DNA of 64,000 bases from the NCBI GenBank assembly GCA_964517465.1, contig CAZFEK010000009.1:26816-90815 (forward strand), read 5' to 3'. Source of the DNA: JACPUX01 sp964517465. Lineage in GTDB: Bacteria; Pseudomonadota; Gammaproteobacteria; Burkholderiales; Casimicrobiaceae. A model generated the notes under the pieces. The model saw only the letters and a list, made by a program, of their open reading frames with translations, had not been told where the DNA came from and did not search any database. Made by a program: the position numbers and the translations under genes. Shown here one piece after another: positions 48,814-57,150 of this stretch. The stretch's first letter is position 1. Every line of letters starts with the position of its first letter.

Positions 48814-49595
48814 ACCCGTGTGCTTTGATCGCCGATGACGAAGTGCATCTCGCCCAATATTTGCAGGATCGCTTGCGGGATTTGTGGCCCGAATTAGAGA
48901 TTCTGCCGCTGGCGAAAAACGGCCCCGAGGCCCTGCGTGCTTTGGAAGAGAACGAACCCGATATCGCCTTCTTGGACATCCGCATGCCCGGTCTCACCGG
49001 GCTGGAGGTGGCTCGGCGAGCCCAGGGCGCGGCCCATTTTGTTTTTGTCACCGCCTACGACCAGTATGCGGTGGAAGCTTTTGAAGCCGAGGCGGTGGAT
49101 TATCTGCTCAAACCGGTGACCGAATCGCGCTTGGCGCAGTGTGTGAGCAAATTGCAGCGGCAGATCTGCGGAAATTCGCCGCCGGCAAGCGAGACCCAAG
49201 CCCTGTTGGCGCGGCTGGCACAGCTACTGCCGGAGTTGGCGGGTGGAAAGGCGAGCGCAGCTGGCGGCTCCTATTTGCGCTGGGTTCGCGCGGCAGTGGG
49301 GCAGCAAGTGCAACTGGTACCGATCGACGAGGTGGTCTATTTCCAAGCGAACGACAAATACACCAGTGTAATGACCGCCGAAAACGAGCTCTTGATTCGC
49401 ACACCGCTCAAGGATCTGTTCGATCAACTCGATCCCGAGCGCTTTTGGCAAATCCACCGCGGCACGATCGTCAACGCTGCCCTGGTCCTCGGCACCGGAC
49501 GCGATTTTCGCGGCAGAGTCGTGGTGAAACTCAAGTGCAGAACCGAAACTCTGGTGGTGAGTCGCGCCTATCTGCATCGGTTTCGCCAGATGTGA
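48810..49595 (+). CDS. LytTR-family response regulator
   Basis: 261 residues overlapping the kinase gene by four bases (ATGA). The receiver domain has Asp56 in IAFLDIRMPGLTGLEV and Lys in VDYLLKPVTE. The C-terminal LytTR DNA-binding domain is VDEVVYFQANDKYTSVMTAE...IHRGTIVNAALV. Such AlgR/LytR-type pairs control envelope, motility or nutrient-uptake genes; the target here is unknown. Confidence 0.94.
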   Translation: MNPCALIADDEVHLAQYLQDRLRDLWPELEILPLAKNGPEALRALEENEPDIAFLDIRMPGLTGLEVARRAQGAAHFVFVTAYDQYAVEAFEAEAVDYLLKPVTESRLAQCVSKLQRQICGNSPPASETQALLARLAQLLPELAGGKASAAGGSYLRWVRAAVGQQVQLVPIDEVVYFQANDKYTSVMTAENELLIRTPLKDLFDQLDPERFWQIHRGTIVNAALVLGTGRDFRGRVVVKLKCRTETLVVSRAYLHRFRQM

Positions 49596-49687
49596 TTGGA
49601 CACGCAGACGCTTGCGGCGCGAGGGGATCGACCTTCGCGCGCGGCGCTTGCCGGGCGGGTGTCCGGGTCGCGCTGCCTCAAAAATTC

Positions 49688-49717
49688 TTGACCCGGAAAC
49701 GGCCCTCAGCCTATAAT
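49688..49717 (+). promoter_or_regulatory. Promoter of tRNA-Asn
   Basis: TTGACC (49688-49693) and a perfect TATAAT (49712-49717) with an 18-base spacer. The start site would be about five bases before the mature 5' end of the tRNA. Confidence 0.75.
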
Positions 49718-49728
49718 CCGCGTCCTCT

Positions 49729-49804
49729 TCCTCGATAGCTCAGTCGGTAGAGCGACGGACTGTTAATCCGCAGGTCCCTGGTTCGAGCCCAGGTCGGGGA
49801 GCCA
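49729..49804 (+). tRNA. tRNA-Asn (anticodon GUU)
   Basis: 76 bases with encoded CCA. The acceptor arm TCCTCGA/TCGGGGA, D-arm with AGCTCAGTCGGTAGAGC, anticodon loop CTGTTAA (GTT) and T-arm with GGTTCGAGCCC are all well formed. It is flanked by its own promoter and terminator, thus monocistronic. Confidence 0.97.
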
Positions 49805-49813
49805 AATATAGAG

Positions 49814-49845
49814 CGGCTTGCAGCGATGCAAGCCGTTTCTTTTTG
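49814..49845 (+). terminator. Terminator of tRNA-Asn
   Basis: CGGCTTGCA (49814-49822) pairs perfectly with TGCAAGCCG (49827-49835) over a GCGA tetraloop, followed by TTTCTTTTT. Confidence 0.85.
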
Positions 49846-50031
49846 CGCCCACGCGCTGGACGAGGTTCGGCATCGACTCGGCGCGTCTTCGTGCGCTCGC
49901 GGGGGCAAATCGGCGTGGATTTCGCCGCCGCTCAGCGGTTTGGTTTCGCGGCTACGGGCGCCGCTGTCATCGACCCTCGCTTGGTTCGTCCTTGCACTGC
50001 CCCGGCAGGGCATGCGGACCTTGGACAAGGC

Positions 50032-51297
50032 CTAGGGCGAACCTTCCTGTTCGAGCACGCGATAAAGCGGCGCGCTCATGAGCACTGGACGGATATCCAG
50101 GCGCACTCCAAATACGCTGTAGATTTCAGCGCTGTACTCTCCGGCGCGGTAAGCCGTGGTTTCCGCCAGGTGGCCAAAGCGAAACTCGAAACCGGTCTGT
50201 GGCTTGTCCGCGCTGCCCAGGTCAAAGGCGAGCCCAAGCACTTCAGCTGCCGAAGTTTCGGCGACCTGGGCGAGCAAGCGCGGGAGCACGCTACGACCGA
50301 GCACATCGGCGTAGTTGGCAGCTTCTGCGGATTCTTCCTTGCTCGCCGAGCGGCGCGCTTGCACCAGCTCGCCGCGGGCGGATTTGGCGGAAATAGCCTT
50401 GCGTTTGGCGAGCAGGTAGCGGTCTCCCGAGTCGAGATAGCTCAGGCGCGCGTTGCGCACGCCCAGCGGTTCGACTCGAAACGGCGGCTCGACCTGGGTG
50501 AGATCGATCAACACCGCACCGGAATTGCCGATGATTTCGATTTCGCCGTTTTGCAGCACCGCCGCGGCGTCTTCGTCGACACCCAGGCCCAGCGAATCGC
50601 CCGTTTTCAGCATGGCTGCAATCAGGCGCGCAAAACGGCCCCGCACGACGAAGTGCTGATCGACGAAAAGGCCTCGCGGAACAAAACCAAGACCGGGGGC
50701 GATGTCCTTGCCCTTGCGAAGACCGGTACGCAGCATCTGCAGCGTTGAGCGCGGTTCGCTGAACATGGTCTCGCTCATCATCGCCGCACCGGCGCTCGTT
50801 CCGGCGATCACCCCGCCGCGGGCATGAAGTGCGCGGATCGCGTCGAGCATGGGCGTGGCCTGCCCCTGGCCATCAAGCAAAGCCTGGGTGATGCGCGCCT
50901 GCTCGCCGCCGGTGAAAAATATCCCGCTTGCGCCAGCAATTTTTTCCACCCAGGTACGGTCGCGCGCAAGGCTTCGATAATCGGAATTCTTGAGCGCAGG
51001 GGCAAGCGGCACGACGAAGGCGTCGGCGCCATGGCTGCGCAGCAGTTGCGCGGTTTTGGCGCCGGCTTTTTCCGGCTCTGCGGCGGCGGCAGGAAACACG
51101 GCGATGCGAGCGCCTGGCCCTCCCGCCAGCGCGACCACGCGGCTCCATATTTCGTGGGTGTTGGCCCGCAAGGCGCCGCCGATGATGACTAGCGGCCCGG
51201 GTGGCAAATTGTTCGCTTGGGCGCGGGCGGGGTTGGACAACAAGGCGATTCCGATTCCGAAGACCATGACCAGCCGGCAGAGCGTGTTGCTAGACAT
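50032..51297 (-). CDS. cphE: Secreted cyanophycinase (CphE-like)
   Basis: 421 residues. The start at ATG 51297 has AAGGA six bases upstream and gives a signal peptide (LCRLVMVFGIGIALLSNPAR, cut near ARA-QA), so the enzyme is exported. The S51-family fold is clear: PGPLVIIGGALRANTHEIWS, FFTGGEQARITQALL, and the nucleophile Ser in GGVIAGTSAGAAMMSETMF. Cyanophycinases cut the Asp-Arg polymer cyanophycin to beta-Asp-Arg dipeptides; secreted versions feed on external polymer. A C-terminal extension of about 130 residues is of unclear role. It follows a TonB receptor gene by 109 bases, with a hairpin between. Confidence 0.88.
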   Translation of the reverse strand: MSSNTLCRLVMVFGIGIALLSNPARAQANNLPPGPLVIIGGALRANTHEIWSRVVALAGGPGARIAVFPAAAAEPEKAGAKTAQLLRSHGADAFVVPLAPALKNSDYRSLARDRTWVEKIAGASGIFFTGGEQARITQALLDGQGQATPMLDAIRALHARGGVIAGTSAGAAMMSETMFSEPRSTLQMLRTGLRKGKDIAPGLGFVPRGLFVDQHFVVRGRFARLIAAMLKTGDSLGLGVDEDAAAVLQNGEIEIIGNSGAVLIDLTQVEPPFRVEPLGVRNARLSYLDSGDRYLLAKRKAISAKSARGELVQARRSASKEESAEAANYADVLGRSVLPRLLAQVAETSAAEVLGLAFDLGSADKPQTGFEFRFGHLAETTAYRAGEYSAEIYSVFGVRLDIRPVLMSAPLYRVLEQEGSP

Positions 51298-51339
51298 CAG
51301 TATCCTTGGCGCGCTGCCCGCCAACGCCTGGAGCCGCGC

Positions 51340-51370
51340 GAGCCGAGGTGACGATCGCAGTCCTCGGCTC
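51340..51370 (-). repeat. Stem-loop between TonB receptor and cyanophycinase genes
   Basis: GAGCCGAGG (51340-51348) and CCTCGGCTC (51362-51370) form a perfect nine-base-pair stem with a 13-base loop and no T-run. In an operon mRNA such an element could be a processing or stability site that sets the ratio of the two products. Confidence 0.55.
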
Positions 51371-51406
51371 GGCACTTGCCTTCCGGTGCCCGTCCGCGGC
51401 AGCGCG

Positions 51407-54124
51407 CTACTTGAAGCGATAGGACAGCGACGCAAAAAAGGTTCGACCGCGCGGATCAGTGTAGCTCGGGTCGTAGCCCGCAAGGAAGAAGTAGACTTGG
51501 TTCGAGACCGGCGGGTGGGTATCAAACAGGTTCTTCACGCCGGCTCGAAGCTTGAGATTCTTGCCCAGCTGATACGACGCGGTGAGATCCCACAGCGCGT
51601 AGTCGGACACCCGGCGGTAGCTCCCGTCTTGCAGCGGCTGCTGATCGCGGTGACCGCGATAGAAGGTCTGCGACAGCGTGGCGCCGAAAGGGCCGTAGTC
51701 ATAGTTGAAGCTCAAGAGATGCCGCCAGCGTTGAATGACTTGATCGTTGCTGAAGAGACCCACGCCATCGGTGTAATTCGACCCGGCCCCGGCTTGGGAC
51801 TTGAAATCGAAGATATAGGTGCCGGACAGATTTACGCCGAAGCGGCCGATGGCGGTATCGGGAAGCCGCAGTTCTATGCCCAGATCCACGCCCGAGGTCT
51901 TGAGCGCAGCGAAGTTTTGCAGACGCGAATCGACCGCGGTGATCGGCCCGGGAATCCCCGCCAGGGCTGGATCGGCGGAATCGCGGATCAGATACTGCGC
52001 AAAGCGCACCGGGTCGGCGAAAAAGACGCCCTCGGGACTGGTGATCACGTCTTTCTTCTCAATGTGCCAAACGTCGACCGTGGCGCTGACCATCTTGCTC
52101 GGTTCAAAAACCATGCCCAGAGAAATTTGCTTCGACTTTTCCGGCTTGAGATCGGGGTTTCCGCCGGTCCACTTGTCCGGCTGAATGCCGCAGTAGTCCG
52201 GGTTTTGGGTGTTGTCGATGGTGCCGTTGTTGACGCAGCCCAGGGGGTCGTCATAGATGCCGTTGGTCTGGCCTATGCGCGAGGGTTGGTAGAGGTCGGT
52301 GAGCGAAGGCGCGCGGAATCCGCCGCTAAAAGAACCGCGAAAGACGAGTTGTGGCGCGGCCTGGAAGCGCAATCCGAATTTGGGGTTGGTGGTGTTGCCG
52401 GCGTCGCTGTAGTCGTCGATGCGCAAAGCCACTTGCCCTTCCAGAGCCTTCGAAAAGGGCAGGCTCATTTCGGCAAAAAGCGCGCGCACGTTGCGGCTGG
52501 CGTTGAAAGGCGTGGCTGCGCCGTCGCCGCGGATCTCGCCGGCCTGCAGCAAGGCTGAAGGTTTGAAGTCCATCGATTCGCGGCGAGCCTCGAGACCCAG
52601 GGCAAGCTGCGCGTCGCCGCCGCCCAGGGCAAATAGCGGGCGAGAGAGTTTGAGGTCCCAGGCATTGGTCGTGGCGCTGGAATCGCGGGCGCGGTCGTTG
52701 ATTTTCGTGCTTGCCAGCAGCGCCGATCCGGCGGCATCGGAACTGCCGAAGGGGTTGATGCGGCCGGTGAGGAAGGCGGCATTGAATGCCGTGGTGGCGA
52801 CGTAACCGTCGACATAGGCATCGACGGCATGGTTGGTGCTGTGATTGAAGGCGGTGTCGTAATCCCATCCGAACACGGTGCCCTGCGCTCCAAGCAGCAG
52901 GCGCTGGGTGGTGCTATCGACTTCGTTGGTTCGCCCGCCGGCTTCCTGCAGCCGCAGGTTCACGCGCAGCGGCCCGCTCAGGCCGAGCGAAGTCGGGTAA
53001 TAAGGCCCGTCGGCGGGGTAGTTAAGGTTGGTGATGGTCAGCGGACTGATGCGATAGCGCGTCTTGGTGTTCGAGTAAAGCAGTTCGGCAAAAAGCAGGT
53101 GCTCCGGGGTCAGCGCAAACTGGCCGCGGCCGATGAAGCCGAAACGCTTCGAGGCGGGAAAGATCTCGGTGTTGTGCATGTAGTCGTACAGGCACGCGTT
53201 TGGCCCGACGAAGCTGGTCGGTGCGTAGATCGTCGCCGGCGGGTTGCAGTTGGGCGCGCTGGGGTTGTAGCGCCCCCCGGTCGGACTGCCGTTGGGTCGC
53301 GTCCGGCGCACATTGGCGGGAAAAGTGTTCGAACTTCCGACATCGAGGTTGATGTCCGGCTGCCACACCGAGCCGATCCAATCTCTTTGCGTGGAACGAA
53401 GCTCTGTGCTGTCCTGGTAATCGAGCACGCCGAAAACGTTAAAGCGGTCTTTGGCGAGGTCGCCGATGCCCCCGGAGATCGTGGCGATGGTCTTGTCCGC
53501 TCCCCCGTCCTGGGTTCGAGCGGCGTAGACCGAAAGATCCGCGCCGCGGTAATCTTTGCGAGTGATGAAGTTGATCACGCCGCCGATTGCGTCGGTGCCG
53601 TAGATCGCGGAAGCTCCGTCCTTGAGCACTTCGACGCGGTCGATCGCAGCCGAGGGTATGGAGTTCAGATCTACGCCGCTGCTGCTGCCGGGCGAGGCAA
53701 AGTTGGCGATGCGTCTGCCGTTGAGCAATACCAAAGTAGAAGAAACACCAATGCCGCGTAGGTTCGCGCCGTTGAAACCGCGCTGCCCGGCGATGTCAGA
53801 GAAGCTCGCGCCGTCCGTGAGCGCCGCGGCATTGGCGGAAATCTTGGTGAGGAGCTCGGCGGCAGTGGTCACGGCGAGCTTGTCGATCTCCTCTTTGCGG
53901 ATTACTTGCACTGGAAGCGCAGTCTCGCCGTCGATGCGCTTGATCGACGAGCCGGTAATCTCCACGCGCTGAAGGACTGCGGCTTGCGCGTCGGGCGGTG
54001 GGGCGGTTTGTGCCAGAGCGCTTTGACTGGCAAGCGTGAGCAGGGCGCCCGGGCCCAAGGCGAGGGCGAGGCCGCGGAGCAACATCGGCAGCCGGCGCGA
54101 AAATGCAGTATGTGGTCGTGACAT
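51407..54124 (-). CDS. TonB-dependent outer-membrane receptor
   Basis: 905 residues. Signal peptide LLRGLALALGPGALLTLASQ (cleavage near ALA-QT). A TonB-box-like VLQRVEITGSSIKR starts the plug domain (LRGIGVSSTLVLLNGRRIAN, then VEVLKDGASAIYGTDAIGG). A 22-strand barrel follows, ending in RTFFASLSYRFK with the terminal aromatic typical of outer-membrane proteins. It has no N-terminal signalling domain. The gene lies in one strand order with RpiR, a 52-codon leader ORF and secreted cyanophycinase, so import of cyanophycin, its fragments or arginine-containing peptides is inferred. Confidence 0.9.
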   Translation of the reverse strand: MSRPHTAFSRRLPMLLRGLALALGPGALLTLASQSALAQTAPPPDAQAAVLQRVEITGSSIKRIDGETALPVQVIRKEEIDKLAVTTAAELLTKISANAAALTDGASFSDIAGQRGFNGANLRGIGVSSTLVLLNGRRIANFASPGSSSGVDLNSIPSAAIDRVEVLKDGASAIYGTDAIGGVINFITRKDYRGADLSVYAARTQDGGADKTIATISGGIGDLAKDRFNVFGVLDYQDSTELRSTQRDWIGSVWQPDINLDVGSSNTFPANVRRTRPNGSPTGGRYNPSAPNCNPPATIYAPTSFVGPNACLYDYMHNTEIFPASKRFGFIGRGQFALTPEHLLFAELLYSNTKTRYRISPLTITNLNYPADGPYYPTSLGLSGPLRVNLRLQEAGGRTNEVDSTTQRLLLGAQGTVFGWDYDTAFNHSTNHAVDAYVDGYVATTAFNAAFLTGRINPFGSSDAAGSALLASTKINDRARDSSATTNAWDLKLSRPLFALGGGDAQLALGLEARRESMDFKPSALLQAGEIRGDGAATPFNASRNVRALFAEMSLPFSKALEGQVALRIDDYSDAGNTTNPKFGLRFQAAPQLVFRGSFSGGFRAPSLTDLYQPSRIGQTNGIYDDPLGCVNNGTIDNTQNPDYCGIQPDKWTGGNPDLKPEKSKQISLGMVFEPSKMVSATVDVWHIEKKDVITSPEGVFFADPVRFAQYLIRDSADPALAGIPGPITAVDSRLQNFAALKTSGVDLGIELRLPDTAIGRFGVNLSGTYIFDFKSQAGAGSNYTDGVGLFSNDQVIQRWRHLLSFNYDYGPFGATLSQTFYRGHRDQQPLQDGSYRRVSDYALWDLTASYQLGKNLKLRAGVKNLFDTHPPVSNQVYFFLAGYDPSYTDPRGRTFFASLSYRFK

Positions 54125-54136
54125 CTGTAAGCTCCC

Positions 54137-54295
54137 TTATGCCGGACAAGCCGGAACAAAAACCGATTGCCTGCCGGTCGCAAACGGCGAGCAAGTCCTC
54201 AAGTGAACCAGGGGAGAAGCTCCTTGTTCGTCCCCCGCCAGGCGCAAGCGGGCGCCTGCCCATGTGCATCCTCCAAAACCAGCTCTTCGAGTCAT
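54137..54295 (-). CDS. 52-aa leader ORF (copy B) upstream of the TonB receptor
   Basis: ATG 54295 with GGAG six bases upstream; TAA 12 bases before the receptor ATG. It opens MTRRAGFGGCTWAGARLRLA, continues GDEQGASPLVHLR and SPFATGR, and ends PACPA. It is homologous along its whole length to the ORF at 21463-21621. The nucleotide match extends upstream through the RBS hairpin, and the promoter hexamers are identical. No homology to known families is recognised. It could be a leader peptide that controls the receptor, or a small protein made with it. Confidence 0.65.
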   Translation of the reverse strand: MTRRAGFGGCTWAGARLRLAGDEQGASPLVHLRTCSPFATGRQSVFVPACPA

Positions 54296-54299
54296 TCCT

Positions 54300-54324
54300 T
54301 CTCCAAAGGTGTGAAGTTCTGAGA
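54300..54324 (-). promoter_or_regulatory. Hairpin over the ribosome-binding site of leader ORF B
   Basis: TCTC (54324-54321) can pair with GAGA (54303-54300), covering the GGAG of the 52-codon ORF. It is the counterpart of the CTCCA/TGGAG stem in copy A; the changed bases keep pairing. The stem is short, so support comes from the comparison rather than stability. Confidence 0.4.
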
Positions 54325-54598
54325 CCCCGGTGACCAGAGGTGAAATCGTTTCCCCCGCGACAGCAGAAGGCCAGCTCCGCTCGCAGCGCTCCTATTCCGG
54401 CCTGTCGAGGCCGGGTTCAATCGCCTGGCCCGGCGCGACCGGGGCGTCCTCGGGCGGCGCTGATGAAGAGCCTGCCCAGGATGCTTGGTGAATAAGTGTA
54501 CAGAAATTTACAGCAAAAGCAAGAATGAAAAAAATTGTTCAAATTCGGTCGGGAAAATGCGACTGTCCGGCTAGGACAGACGGGGGGTGAGCGCGGGG
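54325..54598 (-). other. Promoter and 5' leader region of the TonB receptor operon
   Basis: About 270 bases between rpiR and leader ORF B. It contains the promoter TTGCTT-N16-TACACT (54522-54495), identical in hexamers and spacing to that of leader A. TGTA-N8-TACA (complement of 54498-54513) overlaps the -10 and could be an operator. Compared with copy A there are about 125 extra bases between promoter and leader ORF, a G+C-rich stretch with no recognised function. Confidence 0.5.
54495..54522 (-). promoter_or_regulatory. Predicted promoter of the TonB receptor/cyanophycinase operon
   Basis: TTGCTT (54522-54517), 16 bases, TACACT (54500-54495) on the minus strand. The same arrangement stands upstream of the thiamine-diphosphate enzyme (21724-21697), implying common origin or common control. 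Confidence 0.5.
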
Positions 54599-55564
54599 TT
54601 ACCGACTCCGGGGTTTCTTGCCGGTTGGGCGGCGCAGGGCCTCGCCGCCGTAGAGATAGGCGGAGATGGCGTCAGTCAGTTTGGCGGCTTGTTCGACATT
54701 GCGCCGGCTGGACACCATGAAGGTGGTGACCAGCGCTTCGACCACGACCAGCGCGGCCGAGAGGCTGCTCGACATCACCGGATGTGTCGCGGGCGCCAAC
54801 AGCAGGTGGTCGGCAAGCGGCGCGAGGGGGGAAGCGGGTGAATCGGTGATGGCGATGACCGTGGCGCCGCGGCGCCGCGCGTATTGGGCGAGGTTGATCG
54901 CGTCGCTGGCGTAGCGGGGAACGGAAATGACGATCAAGGTGTCGCCGCTGGAGATATTCATCAGTCGTCCGGCAGCGACCTCGGTTCCGCCGAACTCCAC
55001 GACATTGGTGAGCTGGTTGCAAAAGGGCTGAAGGTCTAGGGCGAGAATGGCCGCGATATGTGCGGAAAGACCGAAACCCAAAGTGTAGACGTGGGCGGCA
55101 TGCGCGATTCGCTCAACCGCCGGGCGAAGCTGCTCGCCTCCCAGCCCCTGAGCGGCGGCGCGCACGTTGGCCAGCGTCGTCTCTAGCCCCTCGATCACGG
55201 GGCTGCGCTCCCGCGAGGGGCGGCCTTCGATCGATTGGCGGAGCTTTTCGACCGGCTGCAGCATGCGCTGCAGGGTTTCCGCAACCGCGTGGCGCAGCTC
55301 GGCATAGCTTGCGAAGCCGAGAGTCCGAGCAAAGCGCGAAAGCGTCGCCGTGGAAACGCCGGCGCGGGTCGCCAGTTCCTCTATGCCCAGCGCAGGAATT
55401 CGCAGCGGATTGCGCAAGAGATAGTCGGCGACGACGCGATTGGACGCGGATGCCTCGCGCTGCAAATCCAGCAAGCGGGCGCCGAGGGGCGAGCGGGAGA
55501 AGATCAGCTCGGGGGTAGCCCCCGTCGCAGGCCCCGAGGCGGCGGGTTGAGCGGGTTTGGTCAT
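54599..55564 (-). CDS. RpiR-family transcriptional regulator (HTH plus SIS domain)
   Basis: 321 residues. The N-terminal RpiR helix-turn-helix: YLLRNPLRIPALGIEELATR then AGVSTATLSRFARTLGFAS. The C-terminal SIS domain (about 150-290): HVYTLGFGLSAHIAAILALD, ISSGDTLIVISVPRYASDAI and ATVIAITDSPASPLAPLADH. RpiR proteins usually sense phosphosugars but some control amino-acid genes. Here it stands between the TonB receptor/cyanophycinase genes and the divergent arginine-type transporter, so it is the likely regulator of both. An inverted repeat TGAAAA-N4-TTTTCA overlaps its start codon. Confidence 0.92.
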   Translation of the reverse strand: MTKPAQPAASGPATGATPELIFSRSPLGARLLDLQREASASNRVVADYLLRNPLRIPALGIEELATRAGVSTATLSRFARTLGFASYAELRHAVAETLQRMLQPVEKLRQSIEGRPSRERSPVIEGLETTLANVRAAAQGLGGEQLRPAVERIAHAAHVYTLGFGLSAHIAAILALDLQPFCNQLTNVVEFGGTEVAAGRLMNISSGDTLIVISVPRYASDAINLAQYARRRGATVIAITDSPASPLAPLADHLLLAPATHPVMSSSLSAALVVVEALVTTFMVSSRRNVEQAAKLTDAISAYLYGGEALRRPTGKKPRSR

Positions 55565-55579
55565 GAAAAAATATTTTCA
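55564..55579. promoter_or_regulatory. Candidate RpiR operator in the divergent region
   Basis: TGAAAA (55564-55569) and TTTTCA (55574-55579) form a perfect inverted repeat with four bases between. It begins at the rpiR start codon and is 93 bases before the transporter start. RpiR family sites are commonly short inverted repeats of GAA/TTC type, so autorepression and control of the transporter are both possible. A -10-like TATGCT lies at 55601-55606 on the plus strand. Confidence 0.45.
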
Positions 55580-55671
55580 GGATGTGAATAAATGAAAAAC
55601 TATGCTACATTGTGCACCGGCCGAGGGATCGGGTGCAAGGTTCCCGGCGCGATCGATTGGAGGAGGAAAGG

Positions 55672-56448
55672 ATGCTCGTGCGCGCAATGCTGTTTTGGCT
55701 GGGAGTTCTGGTGCTGAATGCCGCGGCTGCCCAAGCGCCGGATTGGAGGAAAATCCGAATTGGCGTAGAGGGAAGTTATCCGCCGTTTTCGATGATCTCT
55801 GCCGAGGGCAAGCTTACCGGCTTCGACATCGAACTCGCCCTCGCGCTGTGCCAAGAGATGAAGGCCGAATGTTCGCTGGTGCAGCAGGAGTGGGACGGCA
55901 TGATTCCCGCCATCAAGGTCAAGAAATTCGACGCCATCGTCGCTTCGATGACCATCACTGAAGAACGCCGCCGGGTGCTTGAATTCAGCGACCCCTACTA
56001 TGACATTCCCTCGCGCTGGATTGCCCGGTCCGGCGTTTTCTCGGATACCCGGACAGCGAGTCTCAAGGGCAAGCGCATTGCCGTGATTCGCAATTCGCCG
56101 CGGGCGAAGTACTTGGCCGAAAATTACCGCGACAGCGAGCTGCTTCTCGTCAACAAGGAGCCGGAGGTTTATCTCGAATTGGCCGCGGGGCGCGCCGACA
56201 TTGCTTTCGGCTCCTCGGTGGTCTCGGAAGAGGTTTTCCTCAAGCGCCCGGCGGGCAAAGGCTACGCGCAGGTCGGCGAGATGGTCCGCTTGGGCGGCGG
56301 CAGCGGCGTAGGCATCGCCGTGCGCAAGGACGACATCGTTTTGCGCGACCGCTTCAACGCGGCGCTCAAGTCGATCAAGGCCAAGGGCGTCTATCGCCAG
56401 GTGGCCGCCAAATACTTCGATTTCGACGTTTCCGGCGATTCGCACTGA
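55672..56448 (+). CDS. aotJ: Polar amino acid ABC transporter, substrate-binding protein (AotJ-like)
   Basis: 258 residues. The ATG at 55672 follows GGAGGAGG and opens a signal peptide (MLVRAMLFWLGVLVLNAAAA, cut near AQA). The mature protein is SBP_bac_3: IRIGVEGSYPPFSMISAEGK, LTGFDIELALALCQEM and VASMTITEERRRVLEFSDPY, as in HisJ/ArtJ/AotJ for basic amino acids. Gene order (binding protein, two permeases, deacylase, ATPase) equals that of the Pseudomonas aotJQMOP arginine/ornithine operon, on which the symbol rests. Confidence 0.88.
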   Translation: MLVRAMLFWLGVLVLNAAAAQAPDWRKIRIGVEGSYPPFSMISAEGKLTGFDIELALALCQEMKAECSLVQQEWDGMIPAIKVKKFDAIVASMTITEERRRVLEFSDPYYDIPSRWIARSGVFSDTRTASLKGKRIAVIRNSPRAKYLAENYRDSELLLVNKEPEVYLELAAGRADIAFGSSVVSEEVFLKRPAGKGYAQVGEMVRLGGGSGVGIAVRKDDIVLRDRFNAALKSIKAKGVYRQVAAKYFDFDVSGDSH

Positions 56449-56461
56449 GGCGGGCAGATCG

Positions 56462-57148
56462 ATGCTCTATGGTTATCTGCCGGCGATGCTCGGCGGCTTG
56501 CTGCTCACCCTGGAACTTGCTGCCGCCTCCCTTGCGATCGCCATCGTTTTTGGCCTCGTCGGAGCGGTGGCGAAGCTCTCTGAGTCCCCCCTTGCGCGCC
56601 GCCTGGCGGGTATCTACACCACGCTGATACGCGGGCTGCCCGAATTGGTTTTGATGCTCCTGGTGTTTTATGGCGGGCAGGCGATACTCAATGAGGGTGC
56701 GCAGGCGCTGGGTTTCGAATATATCGACGTGCCGGCTTTCGCGGCCGGCGCCTTGACGATAGGCTTCATCTTCGGCGCCTATTTCACCGAAACGTTTCGC
56801 GGCGCGATCCTGGCCATACCGCGCGGACAAATCGAGGCGGGTCTGGCCTTCGGCCTCGGCCGATGGCAGGTGCTTCGGCGCATTACGCTGCCGCAAATGA
56901 TTCGCCACGCCGTGCCGGGTGTTGCCAACAATTGGCTGGTGATGGTCAAGGCCACCGCACTGGTTTCTATCATCGGCCTGGACGACATGATCCACCGCGC
57001 CAACCTTGCTTCGGCGAGCACGCAAAGACCGTTCAGTTTTTATGCCTTCATCGCTATGGTGTATCTCGCCTTGACGACGCTCTCGGTTTTGGGGCTGCAT
57101 TTCTTGGAGCGGCGTTATTCCCTGGGCGTTCGGCGCGTCGAGTTCTGA
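56462..57148 (+). CDS. aotQ: Amino acid ABC transporter permease (AotQ/HisQ-like)
   Basis: 228 residues with about five membrane helices; the cytoplasmic EAA loop is EAGLAFGLGRWQVLRRITLP. It has a HisMQ-type N-terminus (GYLPAMLGGLLLTLELAAAS). It pairs with the next gene to form the inner-membrane channel. The gene is 13 bases after aotJ and two bases before aotM. Confidence 0.9.
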   Translation: MLYGYLPAMLGGLLLTLELAAASLAIAIVFGLVGAVAKLSESPLARRLAGIYTTLIRGLPELVLMLLVFYGGQAILNEGAQALGFEYIDVPAFAAGALTIGFIFGAYFTETFRGAILAIPRGQIEAGLAFGLGRWQVLRRITLPQMIRHAVPGVANNWLVMVKATALVSIIGLDDMIHRANLASASTQRPFSFYAFIAMVYLALTTLSVLGLHFLERRYSLGVRRVEF

Positions 57149-57150
57149 TC

